Below, piece after piece: positions 21,535-32,004 of a stretch of DNA of 41,000 nt. Below the pieces are notes generated by a model that saw nothing but the letters and a program-made list of their open reading frames with translations, was not told where the DNA came from and did no database searches. Position numbers and translations under genes: made by a program. Each line of letters starts with the position of its first letter. Position 1 is the stretch's first letter. Source of the stretch: Cristatella mucedo (taxonomy: Eukaryota > Bryozoa > Phylactolaemata > Cristatellidae); assembly GCA_009760855.2 (NCBI GenBank), contig WPIO01000235.1, forward strand, positions 64,001 to 105,000. The letters are read 5' to 3'.

Positions 21535-21715
21535 CACACAAACACGCGCACGCGCGCGCGCACGTGCACACACACACACACACACATAAATATATATATA
21601 TATATATAGACATCTACATACAAATATATATATATATATATATATATAGACATATATATAGACATATACATACAAATATATATACATATATATAGATACA
21701 TGAATATATATATAT

Positions 21716-21771
<56 letters not shown>

Positions 21772-21790
21772 TGTGTATGTGTGTATGTAT
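21535..21790. repeat. CA - TA - TG compound microsatellite
   Basis: CG/CA dinucleotides (21535-21587) are followed by TA-rich units containing ATAGACAT (21588-21720) and then by TG (21721-21790). CA and TG are complementary, so the block is a large imperfect inverted repeat around the TA centre. Confidence 0.93.
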
Positions 21791-22254
21791 ATATACAGGA
21801 GCGTGTACGTACATACTGTATATACCCAGAACATATTTTATGCCAAATCCTATGTACACTGGTTGAGCCGTGAGTTCTAGTAGGGCAAAACACGAGAGAT
21901 TGTCATTCAGAAGGGGAGAGAGCGATAAATAATGGAAAGCTGTAGCGGAGCTCGAAATCGTAGCGTTTATTCAATACCAACTTCACGTTTGCTTAACTGG
22001 TGGAAGTAGGACTAATTTCGTCGTTAGTTACAGCTGGGGGCATTGTATTAAGGGGTAGCCCTGATCGCTGCCCAATACAGCAGGTGGTATGCAAAATGTC
22101 TCGCCCCCATCCTCTCACTAGCTCCACAGCTGTATAAGTATGCAGGATTATGATATCTATTTACGATTTTACGTACGTGTATTTATGCAGACGCTTAAGT
22201 AAATATATAAACATAAATACATATATGTATATGTGTGAGCATATAAATCTTTTA

Positions 22255-22325
22255 TATAGTGCCCTAGGAGAACTCAAGCTCTATTCAGGCGCTTCACATA
22301 TGTCTCATGGCTCGAGCCCATGACC
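22255..22325 (-). mobile_element. SINE fragment: box B plus LINE-like tail
   Basis: The minus strand has a tRNA-like box B region (GGGCTCGAGCC) followed about 20 bp later by a diverged copy of the LINE terminal hairpin (GAAGCGCCTGAATAGAGC). It matches the layout of the fuller copy at 34535-34678. The head upstream of box B is lost. Imperfect ATACT repeats follow at about 22330-22375. Confidence 0.55.
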
Positions 22326-22888
22326 TACTATAATACTAGAATACTATACTATACTACTGTAATACTATGAAATACTGTAGCAATAATAATAGCGGGTAGT
22401 TTAGATATCGCCCAAAAAGAATATATCTATCTCTCATTTTTCTTGCGCTTCGCCTCTCCTTGCAATATAATCAATTCCCTTCTGCGGCTAGTAAAATGCA
22501 CGCCCGACGGCGGAGACAAGCTGGCTGGTACAGAAGTCGAGCGCAAGGCTTAAGGCAACATGTAATCGCACACCAGACGGACTGCATCCAGGGCAAAATA
22601 TCAGCACGATTTTTTTTTCGAATAAAGGCACTGAATCGTGTGCTGGTAAGCACGAGAAGCACGAAAAAAGATGAGTTCACTGGGACGCTGGGACGGGCGA
22701 GCGGAACAGCGAGTGGCGTTCCTAGGTGAGGCCCTCAATCGCGAAAAGTCATTGCAGATAATTGCCGCTGCTGACGGGTCGTCACGGATTGTCACCGATG
22801 TCACCGGAGCGTTGTTTCAGACTTTCGGTGCATGCGAACTGACGGCCCGACAAGCAAAATATTTCAATCTAGCTGATACGAGCTGATG

Positions 22889-22980
22889 CATCTGTAATAG
22901 TCTCACGCCTCTGTAATACCATCTGTAATACCATCTGTACCATACCATACCATCTGTAATACCATCTGTAATAGTCTCCC
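22889..22980. repeat. Minisatellite, unit CATCTGTAATAC
   Basis: Six to seven imperfect units of 12-15 bp, with one local ACCAT expansion in the middle. It forms the left border of a GC-rich island. Confidence 0.85.
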
Positions 22981-23781
22981 TTCCCTTTCTTCTTCTTACA
23001 TCTGCTCTCTGTCCTCTGGCAGCTGAGCCAACGCCTAGTCCAAACAATTGAAGCGCAAAGGACGCGCGCTCTTGCTCTCGGTTCGTCCTTCAACAACGGA
23101 TCCAGCCAGGCCGCCCGGCTTCCACCCGCTGGCCCCACCACCACCCGAGCCGCGATTCCACTCGTCTCATCGATTGTGGCGCCGCGGCATTTGATTTCTT
23201 TTGTGCGGCTACTCCTTGCACGCCAACGGCGGCACCTCTTAAAGACAAAGCGTTTCGGCGGAGGAGACGCCGAGCTCCGGCGCGAGCGAGACCTATCGGG
23301 CCGATAGCTCGCTCGCTCGCTCGCTGCTGCTGCGGCGATTGCCGCTCTCGAGTCGCTATTGACGGCGCCTCCTACGCCGCCGCAGCCGCAGGCGCCGCCG
23401 ACGCGGCCGCCCCGGAAGTTGCGTCGCGCTCGCTCGAAGCAACTCGCTCGGCGGGCGACTCGACGGGCGTAGTGGCAGCGGTCAATCGTTTCACAGCCCT
23501 TCCGGCCGAACACCCGCCCTTCCGGCCTTGCCCCAGCGTGCCCAGCCCACGGACGGAGCGACGGTGGCGATGGCTCACGAGGCAGCAGCCTCGGCGGCGG
23601 CCTCGGCGGCGGCCTCGGCGGCTGCGCATCGCCTCGGCCAAATGCCATTTAACGGCGGCGGCGTAGCGTCTCGTGGTCGCTCGCGAGCGACGCCTGTCGA
23701 TCTTCGGCAGTAGCGACTCTTGTCCCCGACCGGGCAGGCCGCACGAGCCGAGGCAGGGCGCCAGCGGCGGGCGTCGCTGCG

Positions 23782-23827
23782 CGACGGAGCGCGGCGCGGC
23801 TGCATTGCGCCGCGCCGCGCTCCGTCG
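23782..23827. repeat. Perfect GC-rich hairpin, 19-bp arms, 8-nt loop
   Basis: The arm CGACGGAGCGCGGCGCGGC (23782-23800) recurs as its exact reverse complement at 23809-23827 around the loop TGCATTGC. Confidence 0.88.
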
Positions 23828-24769
23828 TGGCAACTCGGCAGCCTCCGCCGCCTCGAGCTCATGAGCCGAGAGCCGGCGCGGCGAGTGAGGTCGGCTTCCG
23901 GGGGGAGCTTGGACGCCGTGCTCGCGGGCGCGGCTCACCGTTCGCAGGCCGCCGGCACGCGGCCGCCGGTACGCCGGCTCCTCCTCCTCCGCGACCGGTC
24001 GTTCGTCTGCGAGCGAAGCGGAAGGCGGCGAGCGCTAGGCGCATAGAGAGAATGCAAGCGGCTCCCGCTGCGGCGGTGGCCTGCTCTCCACGGGGGCGGG
24101 GCTTCGGTGCCAGGCGCCCGGTGGGGTCGGTTTCCCCGGAGCTGGCGTCACATGACGCTCCACGGTAACCGTTAAACCTTGGCCAGTCGAGGTTAGGGAA
24201 TAATGGAGGCGGCGGAGGGCCGGCTCGGGGGACGCGCGCGCTCGAGCCGCGGCCCTCAGGGTCAGGGTCGTCGGCTCACCGTTCGCCTCTGCGGTGGCTC
24301 AGGCCGAGTAGGCTCAGGCCGAGTGCCGCGAGCTGCTGTATCGCGATCTCGGCGGGCTGCGGCGGGCGCTGCCGCCCAGGCTGTTTGCGCCACGTACCGG
24401 CGTCGAGATGGCCCGCAGCAGCCACTGTTCTGGCTTGAATAGACCGAGGCGGGGGCGGGCGAGCCAGTGCGCGAGGTGATTAACCCTAGTCCAGTAAGCG
24501 CCCGGCGAAGCCGCCGCATCGGAGCCGCAGCGAAGGGCGGCCGGCGGTCGAGGGGACAACTCTGCAGCGTAAGCGCCGGCTCTGCCGGTCGAGGCAGTCG
24601 CCTGCCCTCAAACGACCGGTTCTTTTTGCGTCACGTCGGCCGACCTCCACGGGAGACCTCCTGTCCGCTCGCTCAGGCGCTCGCAGCAGCCGAAGCAGCT
24701 GCTGCGCGCTAGCGTGGCGGCTCGCGCTCTACCGGCTACCGCCCTTCTCAGGAGCGCAGCCGCCTTACT

Positions 24770-24822
24770 CTCCCTAAGCCGCCTTACTCGTCGCAGAGCG
24801 ACGAGTAAGGCGGCTTAGGGAG
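24770..24822. repeat. Perfect hairpin, 25-bp arms, 3-nt loop
   Basis: The arm at 24770-24794 (starting CTCCCTAAGCC and ending ACTCGTCGC) is followed by AGA and then by its exact reverse complement at 24798-24822, with no mismatch. The left arm is preceded by a direct repeat of part of itself (GCCGCCTTACTC). Confidence 0.92.
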
Positions 24823-25164
24823 CTTCCGTCGACTTCGCGGCGAGGCCGGAGCGACTCTACGTCTACCCTGGCCGCTTGCAAACGTTTCGTAGCCGGTATA
24901 CTATCCCTCCCGGTTCGGTTGCGTTGCTTGACCGCTATTTTTGGCCTGCCGACTGAAGTGTGTTCTGTAGATCGCGGGAAGGGGAAATGTACGGCTGATG
25001 TACGGTATGTTGCCATCGATGGCCGTGTTAATCGCCCTATGACCCGTGTATGGCCCGTCGGCTGCGCGAATCGGCCAGTTTAAGGCCTGTTGACATTTAT
25101 GGCGGCTATCTTGAATTACGCATTTTAAAACGGGAGAAATGAATGAATTATAGGTCGAGGCTTT

Positions 25165-25370
25165 GGGGCTGCCACTAACCAAACTGGCATGCCAACCCGG
25201 TGCACGTCACCCCTGAATGTGTTTTTCTTGCTGTTTACCGAGCGCGATGCCACAAACCATTCGATCTGCTGCCTTTGTAGCAAAAAATTAAAAGTGCTTA
25301 GAAACAGTTAGACTCCTCTGAGGGTGCTATGTAAAATGCATTATTACTATTATTGTTAGTATTAATAACT
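25165..25370 (+). mobile_element. LINE 3' UTR and tail, diverged
   Basis: A plus-strand remnant of the 3' UTR (CCACTAACC, then GTGCACGTCACCCCTGAATG) with a diverged terminal hairpin (AGTGCTTAGAAACAG...CTCTGAGGGTGCT) and an ATT-rich tail at about 25340-25370. No coding part remains. Confidence 0.7.
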
Positions 25371-25389
25371 AGTCCTCAGTCGGTAGAGC

Positions 25390-26560
25390 GGCCGAAGCCG
25401 GTACGAGGGCGAGGAAATGTATGCGAGGTCTGCGCTTGAGCCGCTGAGCTCCACTGGTTCTCTTGTTCACTTGAGCTCCACTTGTTCCTTTGATCTGGAC
25501 CCGGCTGCAATAGCGCGTTCGCGTACGGCGACGCGTCTTACCCTAGCGTTTACTTCCGCTTCGACAGCCTCGTATGTTGAGTTGAGCACGGTCAATCTCT
25601 CGACTGTATGACGTCTTGAACTCTTTTGGTATGTGCCTATCGCATAGGTGAGCGCTAGGGGACGAAGTACTAAGCCGCGGTCCAGTTCTCTGCACCTCTG
25701 TAGCCTCTCTTTCGGGCGCATCGGAAGCCCGGCGAACGAGGCGATCGCCTCGTACTTCCGCCGGAGCGCGCTCGCTGTCTGCTCACTCCACGCGCCGTTC
25801 GAGCCCACCGCAGCGCGCGGCATTTCGAGAATGATCGGACACGACAGCATTGGCGATATATATTTCCCTCGGCAGTTGGCGCAAGCTGGCCAGGATTTTG
25901 TGACGGTTAGCACGAGGTGAGATAAAAAGGAGTCGCACTTTGCGTCTCTTTCGTTGGTATGACAGACAGCAGAGCGAAACGTTTACTCCAGCAGCCCTTT
26001 AGGTAGTAATAGTAGTAGTCGTTTTCAAACGTGCCCAGTGAGTGCTCTGCTGCTTCGCAGCCGCCATTTCCCAGCGGCGCTCGGTGCGCCGCAGGGAAGC
26101 ACCCGCGTGCCAAGAACCCGCGTGCCGCGCGCGCGCGCGGTCACCGCCGTCGCCTTACATTGCAATCTTCGATCTCATCGACCGCTGCGAGGGGTGCGCT
26201 CGACGAGCGCTCGTACGCCTCGCAGCGCCGGACGGCGGAGTCGATTGTCGTGAGAAGCTGAGGCCTTCGTGCCGCATTATAGTCTGCAGCTCGGCCTTGA
26301 ACTTTGACGTTCGACTCGAGTGCGCTGCTCGTTTTAGCGCTCTAGGATGAAAGAAGCGGCGAGCATTCGTCGTAGCGTCCGTGGAGGCGTGGTCGGTCCG
26401 TCGACCGCGCACGCCCGTAGCGTAGCAGTGTCCGGCGGCGGCGTTAGCTAGGTGCTGCCACGCTGCTACGGCTGCTGTTCGTGTTGCCTTCGGCGGCCGA
26501 GTGATGCTTGCGGAAGAGAGTGTTGGCTGAATTCGTTAAACAGCCACTAAGCCGGACGAT
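25390..26560. other. Second GC-rich island; one unrecognised minus-strand frame
   Basis: GC-rich block with an 18-bp perfect palindrome at 25736-25753. The minus strand has a 148-codon open frame (25913-25467) with more even composition than its neighbours, for example CANCRGKYISPMLSCPIILE and SALRRKYEAIASFAGLPM. I recognise no family and no supporting promoter or splice signals. It could be an exon, part of a decayed retroelement, or chance. Confidence 0.3.
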
Positions 26561-26647
26561 TTAACCTTGACCTGCAGTGCATCACCGGCTGAGTCAGGAG
26601 AGCGGCTATTCTTGGAGCTGCAGACTACAGCTGATTGGCTGTACCTA

Positions 26648-26921
26648 GGCCAATAGACCTATGCCAAGGCCACACCAGCTACAGCTGCTCAGGACTGATC
26701 GGAGCATGATCAGGAAGAAAAGCCAGATTAATATGCGTGATGGCTTGCTCAGCCATTAGCATTCATTCAGGACTAGTATATATTGGACCCGCTTGTTGTT
26801 TGTTCTTTGTCCGTATTTGAATACGGTCCACGTTCTGTTTGTCGGTTGCGTTAATAAATCACAGTAATTTTCTCGACCATTGAATGGTGAATGGCTTCAC
26901 GGCAGCACTGCGTCTCACAGA
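26648..26921 (+). repeat. LTR-like sequence, left arm of an inverted pair
   Basis: Aligns with the reverse complement of 27364-27622. Shared blocks include GGCTTGCTCAGCCA, CCATTAGCATT, ATATATTGGA and GTCCACGTTCTGTTTG. It carries a TATATATT box (26777-26784) and AATAAA (26853-26858) in the order expected of an LTR (promoter, then poly(A) signal). No retroelement coding sequence lies beside it. Confidence 0.7.
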
Positions 26922-27363
26922 GAGGCCACCAGGCGTCAGCCAAAAAACCTTAGAGCTTAGGCCGAGTGTTTAGACGTAGATTCGCCACGAAGATGCCCAT
27001 TGAAGCCGAGCCGAAGCCATTTTCCCCGCCCATGCTGATTCTCGCCTGAAGCAGATGCACGAGACGAAGTTGCATTTCACTCGAGGAGACGAAGCCATCT
27101 CTCCTTCTGTGTGTATCCCTGTGTGTGTATGCTATAGGAACAAGGCTTAATTCCAATATGAGTGCCTTTTGTAGCGGCTAGTTTTGTCTGATTGAAAGCG
27201 TCCGACCACGGTCGCCTCGCAGCGACCGGGAAAGCGCCATCGGAAGTCACGTCGCAATGACCGGCTAGCAAAGCCGCAAGCACCGGAGAGGCAACCTCAA
27301 CGTCTCACGCAGGCACATTGCTAAGCGAAATGCACCTGCTCGAGACAAGCGCTCATGAATGGC

Positions 27364-27622
27364 TTGCGAGACTCAGTGCTGACGCGAAGCCATTCGAGTG
27401 ACGAGAAAACTGCTATGCTTAATAACTCAGCCAGCAAACAGAACGTGGACTGTAGCAAATGCACAGAAAGGAACAAGTGACAAACAGTTCCAATATATAG
27501 TAGTCCTAAATGATTACTATTGGCTGAGCAAGCCCTAATGCATTCGCACGTTAATGCTAATGGCTTTTCTCAAAGAACATGGCATGATCAGCCGAGTTTT
27601 GTGTGGCCTTGAGATAGGCCAA
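27364..27622 (-). repeat. LTR-like sequence, right arm of an inverted pair
   Basis: Reverse-complement relative of 26648-26921, about 440 bp away. The TATATATT box is kept (minus strand, ACTACTATATATTGG) and the poly(A) signal is altered. It could be a second solo LTR in opposite orientation or the other arm of a foldback element. Confidence 0.7.
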
Positions 27623-27631
27623 TTACTAATA

Positions 27632-27750
27632 CTGACAATAATAATATTGTACTTGATAAAGCGCCCTCAGAAAACTCAATCTCTTCCTAGGCGCTTTACA
27701 TTTGCTGCAACGGAAAACGCGATTTAATCGTGAGTAATTTCATGCTTGGT
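27632..27750 (-). mobile_element. LINE 3' tail piece (left part of a split copy)
   Basis: Minus strand: terminal hairpin (27660-27700), an AATAATA tail near 27640, and the start of the 3' UTR. It stops abruptly at 27750, where a plus-strand LINE begins. Confidence 0.8.
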
Positions 27751-28502
27751 AAACAACATTCGGGCTTGTTTAAATAAGGATACCACTTCCAAGTTGGTCC
27801 ATGCATTCATGACATCCCGTCTCGACTTCTACAACTTACTGCTTACTGGCCTACCAGCATGTGTGATCAGGCGATTGCAGCTGGTGCACAACTCTGCAGC
27901 TAGGCTTGTCTGTCGTGAGCTTCACAGTTGCCACATTACACCACTTCTCGCCAACCTGCACTGGCTACCAGTCAAGCAACGGATTGACTTCAAGGTTTTG
28001 TCGCTCACTTTTAGGTCACTTCATTCTACGGCTCCAGCCTATCTCTTCGATATACTCCCCCATCAGGCCAAGCATCGTACCACCCGCTTTTCGGAATCCA
28101 ACAGTCTACAAATACCTCGTACAAACCTTAAATCCTTTGAAGACCGTGCATTTAGTTTGTATGCTCCCAAAGCCTGGAACTCCCTCCCGGCCTGCGTCAG
28201 AACATCCTTGACCTGGCCACATTTAAAAGGAACTTAAAAACACACCTATTTAGGACAGCATTTAGTGGGTCCCTGCGACTCGTCCTTCATGTGCTTATGC
28301 GTGCTGACACTGTGCATGCTGCCACTAACCACATTTGCATGCTGACCCTGTCCATATCACCCCTAACCATATTATTCATTTCGTCTTTTTTGAGCATGAT
28401 TTTACTTACCATTCAATTAAATTTCCCTTTGCAGCAAATGTAAAGCGCCTAGAAAGAGATTAAGTTCTCTGAGGGCGCTTTATCAAGTGCATTATTATTA
28501 AT
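27751..28502 (+). mobile_element. CR1/L2-like LINE, 5'-truncated copy with long intact ORF end
   Basis: The frame from 27746 reads NIRACLNKDTTSKLVHAFMTSRL, then LVCRELHSCHITPLLANLHWLPVKQRI and DRAFSLYAPKAWNSLPACVR. One base change or frameshift near 28205 removes the last codons, whose KTHLFRTAF equivalent is visible in another frame. The 3' UTR, hairpin (28441-28481) and ATT tail (28490-28502) are complete. Confidence 0.9.
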
Positions 28503-29235
28503 AAATGCTCTCCTAAATAGGTGCTTTTTTAAGTTATTTTTAAATGTGGTCAAGTCAGGGGATGTTCTGGCGGAAGTCGGGAGGAAGTTCTAGGCTTTGG
28601 GACCATACGAACTAAATGCACGGTCTCCAAAGGATTTGAGGTTTGTACAAGGTATTGGTAAATTGTTGGATTCCGTAAAACGGATGGTACGATGCTTGGC
28701 CTGGTGGGGGAATAGACCTGAGAGGTAGGCTGTAGCCAAAGAATGAAGTGACCTAAAAGTGAGCGACAACACCTTGAAGTCAATCCATTGCTTGACAGGT
28801 AGCCAGTGCAGGTCGGCGAGAAGTGGTGTGATGTGGCAACTGTAACGCTCACGACAGAAGCCTAGCTGCAGAGTTTTACACCAGCTGGAATCACCTGATC
28901 GCACAGGCCATCACCACATCGCCGGTAGGCCAGTAAGCAGTGAGTTGCTGAAGTCGAGACAGGATGTCACGAATGCATAGACCAACTTAGACGTGGTATC
29001 CTTATCTTAATAAGCCCGAATTTTAGAAATGTCATGTAGCTAAAAGTAGGCAGACTTGATTGTTGAGCTGATGTGGTCGTCTAACGAGAGGTTATTTTGG
29101 AACACGACACCTATATTTTGAGCTGATTCAACAGGAGATGTGCTTGCAGAGTCAATTCTGAGAGTCAGCCTGTCCAATTTCTGAATCACACTGGGTTTAC
29201 CCATAACTAGTAGGTTAGTTTTACCATCACCACAG
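28503..29235 (-). mobile_element. LINE RT C-terminal piece (right part of a split copy)
   Basis: The minus strand carries the ORF end (about 28510) back through DRAFSSYGPKA, CRERYSCHITPLLADLHW and up to the middle of RT (a segment equivalent to SPVESA, LTNLLVMG) near 29220, with frameshifts around 28900. It lacks the tail; the tail piece at 27632-27750 may be its continuation, separated by the plus-strand insertion and a loss of about 125 bp. Confidence 0.82.
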
Positions 29236-29267
29236 ACGTTAAACTAAGTAGGTCTAATAAATGCAGG

Positions 29268-31375
29268 CCTGAACAAGCATACAAAAGATCATGACCGACT
29301 GGACTGTTCATTGATGGGCATATGAGGACTACTGTAGGTCGTACCAATCAATCCTAGCATGTGCCAAGTCTAGCTGCTATAAAAACTTTGTTGAGTTGCT
29401 GATGCAGAATCCCAAGAAGCTGATGTAGACGATCGACAATCTCCTCAACGGCTCTCAGGTTAGCTCCTTGCCTGATCCCAGTCAGCATCTAGCTGGTTGC
29501 TTCTATCGATCGTTTGTCGACAAGATTGACAAAATCAGGAGTCCATCCCTGCGATGGCAGCATCCCCCCTAGAATGCTGTCCCTCGATTCCTGGCTGCAC
29601 CTCAATGCAATGCCGACATTTAAGTACGTCACTGGTGATCTTGTCCTAATTGTCATATCCCAATTAAAGAAGCCAATAAGTACTTTGGACCGTGTTCCCA
29701 CTGTCCTGCTCCTACGTTGCATTGATCGGCTGCAGCATTGCTAACCTAATATCATTAATATGTCATCAGCCTCAGTTCATGGGCCATCATCTTTCGGAAA
29801 AGCTGTAGTCGGGCCACTTCTCAAGAAAGCGACACTAGAAGAAGAGAACTTGAGCAACTACCACCAAGTCTTCCTCCTACCATTCCTATCCAAGACGCTG
29901 GAACGAATCGTGGCAGACCAACCGAAGTCATTTATTAAAACTTTAAACCTTGCTAATAAGTTACATTCTAGCTTGAGAGCTAATCACTCAACAGAGTCAG
30001 CATTGCTTTGGTTGTACACAGACCAACTTAGGAATGCAGTCATTACTAGAGTATCCCTGCTGGTTTTGCTCGATCTTTCGGCAGCATTTGATGCCATCAA
30101 TCACCAAGCTTTTCTTGACTGCCTCTTATCTCACCTGGGCATCACTGGCACTGTTCTGCAATGGTTCAGGTCTTATCTCAGTGCAAGACTCCAGAGTATC
30201 GATGTGAATTGGCAAAGATAATCCGAGGTACCTCTGAAATATGGGGTACCTCAGAGGTACGTGATATGTCCGGTTCTTTTCACGGTTTACACTCTCCCTC
30301 TTGCCGATGTGATTGCCAATAACAGTCTAGGGTTCCACTTCTATGCGGGTGACATAACAGTCAGCTGTAAATTTGCTTTGATCCCTCCCATCCTTTGAGC
30401 ACCTGTAATTCTCTTAACTCCCTTGCTGCATGTAATGATGACATTCGCCATTCGCACATTGATGGCAGCAAATTTTCTTGAAATAATTTACAATCAAACT
30501 AACTTACTAGTTATGGGCACACCAATTGCGATTCAGCATTTGGAAAGGTGAATGCTTAAAGTCGGCTCTGGCAGTATATCTCCTGTTGAATCAGCACGAA
30601 ATGTAGGTGTCGTGTTCCAAAGTGACCTTTCGTTAGAAAATTACAGTCAAGTCTACCTACTTTAGCTTACCTAAGATTAATAAAATTCGCATTTCTTTAG
30701 ATAGGGATACTACATTTAAGTTATTCCATGCATCTTTGACATCCTCTTGACTTCTGTAACTCGCTGCTTGCTGGCCTACCGGCCGGTGCAGTCAAGCGCT
30801 TACAGCTGATGCAAAACTCTGCTGCTAGGCTGGTTTGTCATGAGCGTCGCAGTTGCCACATCACACAACCTCTCGCTGACCTGCATTGGCCACCAATCAA
30901 GCAACGGATCGACTAAAAGGTTTTTCTGCTCACTTTTAGGTCCCTTTATTCTTTGGTTCCAGCCTTCCTATCAAATCTAATCCCCCACCAGGCCAAGCAT
31001 AAAACCACCAGCTTTTCGGAATCTAACCGTTTACCAATACCTCGTACAAACCTCGACTTGCTTCGTGATATCCCTTGACCTTATCGAATTAAAAAAAAAC
31101 TTAAAAACCACCTACTTAGGAAAGCATTTAGCGAGTCCCTGTGATTCTTCCTTTATGTGTTTATACGTGCTCGCACTGAGCATGCTGCCAATGACCCTAC
31201 TTGCATGCTGACCCCGTGCATGTCACCCCTAACCATGTTATTCATGTTGTTTATCAAGCATGATACCACTCACTATTTGACCATGTTTCATTTGCAGCAA
31301 ATGTAAAGCGCCTAGAACGGGATTGAGTTCTCCGAGGGCACTTTATAAAGTGCGTTATTATTAATATTATTAGCA
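29268..31375 (+). mobile_element. CR1/L2-like LINE, 2.1-kb copy with decayed reverse transcriptase
   Basis: Starts near the LEKAYKR-equivalent of the linker and runs to a complete 3' end: hairpin 31300-31345, ATT tail to 31375. The best frame, 29760-30221, shows KAVVGPLLKKATLEEENLSN, LLPFLSKTLERIVADQ, ANHSTESALLWLY and the RT motif A region LLVLLDLSAAFDAIN, then LGITGTVLQWFRSYLS. The second catalytic motif near 30340 reads FYAGD where the family has YADD, and many frameshifts follow. Dead copy. It lies head-to-head with 28503-29235. Confidence 0.9.
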
Positions 31376-32004
31376 TGCGTCGGCCGGCCGGCTGAGACTT
31401 GTGTCGTTACGGGTGATGTTTTTGGCCAGGTTTTGTCCGGATGTGATAGCTGTGCAATCTTGTGTGGAACATTTGATGGCGGAAATGTTGGATAATTGCT
31501 GAGTACCCTTAGCATAGCCTTATGCTAGACTCATTACTTGCGACTCTATTTGTGAACGTTTAACTTGAAAGATTGCCTTTTTATTTTCGTTTTGGAATTA
31601 TGAAGAGAACGTAGTATTACATTTGTGAACGATAAAGTACCTGTCCAAATTTCGGGATTTAGATATATTACCAGCTGCAATTTTGTGAATTTCGATGCAG
31701 TTCTTAACCAAAATAAGCAGATTAAGAGTTATAATTGTTCCGACCTTGACCATACTATGAAAATGTGCTCCCACAGCATATTTAATGGTGCTGTATGGCT
31801 GATCAGCGTCGGAGAGCATTTGTCGTACTAGTTTTGAACGTATGGATACTCTGAAAGCAAAGGTACCAAAATTCTTTGCAAACACTAAAAAAACCATTTT
31901 AATCCCTTAAGGTCGTATCTAACTTGCGATCTGAGTAATGCTGAGATTCCTAGAAGGCAGGAAATTGACTGCACTAACGACGGTAGCAGGCTTGAACTTA
32001 CTAC
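31376..32004. other. Spacer between two LINE copies; nothing recognised
   Basis: AT-rich, short frames only, with no known repeat or protein similarity visible. Confidence 0.55.

Larger units (their letters stand above)
22981..24880. other. GC-rich, CpG-rich island without recognisable gene
   Basis: Very GC-rich with runs of CGGC/GCGG. Both strands carry long open frames, but these are Arg/Ala/Pro-rich, overlap one another and contain no motif I know, as expected from low stop-codon density. Two perfect hairpins lie within. A plus-strand ATG in a fair context at 24203 opens an 79-codon frame (MEAAEGRLGGRARSSRG...) without known relatives. It could be promoter or 5' UTR sequence of an unseen gene. 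Confidence 0.5.

Noticed and set aside
22869-23938. Minus-strand frames of 188 and 259 codons
   Set aside because: Arg/Ala/Ser-rich, running into the CATCTGTAATAC minisatellite (KGDYYRWYYRWYG segment), with no known domain. Most likely chance open frames in GC-rich DNA.
27632-28502. Twin-priming inversion of a single LINE
   Set aside because: The inverted left piece contains the 3' hairpin and tail, whereas twin priming inverts an internal upstream segment. Two separate insertions fit better.
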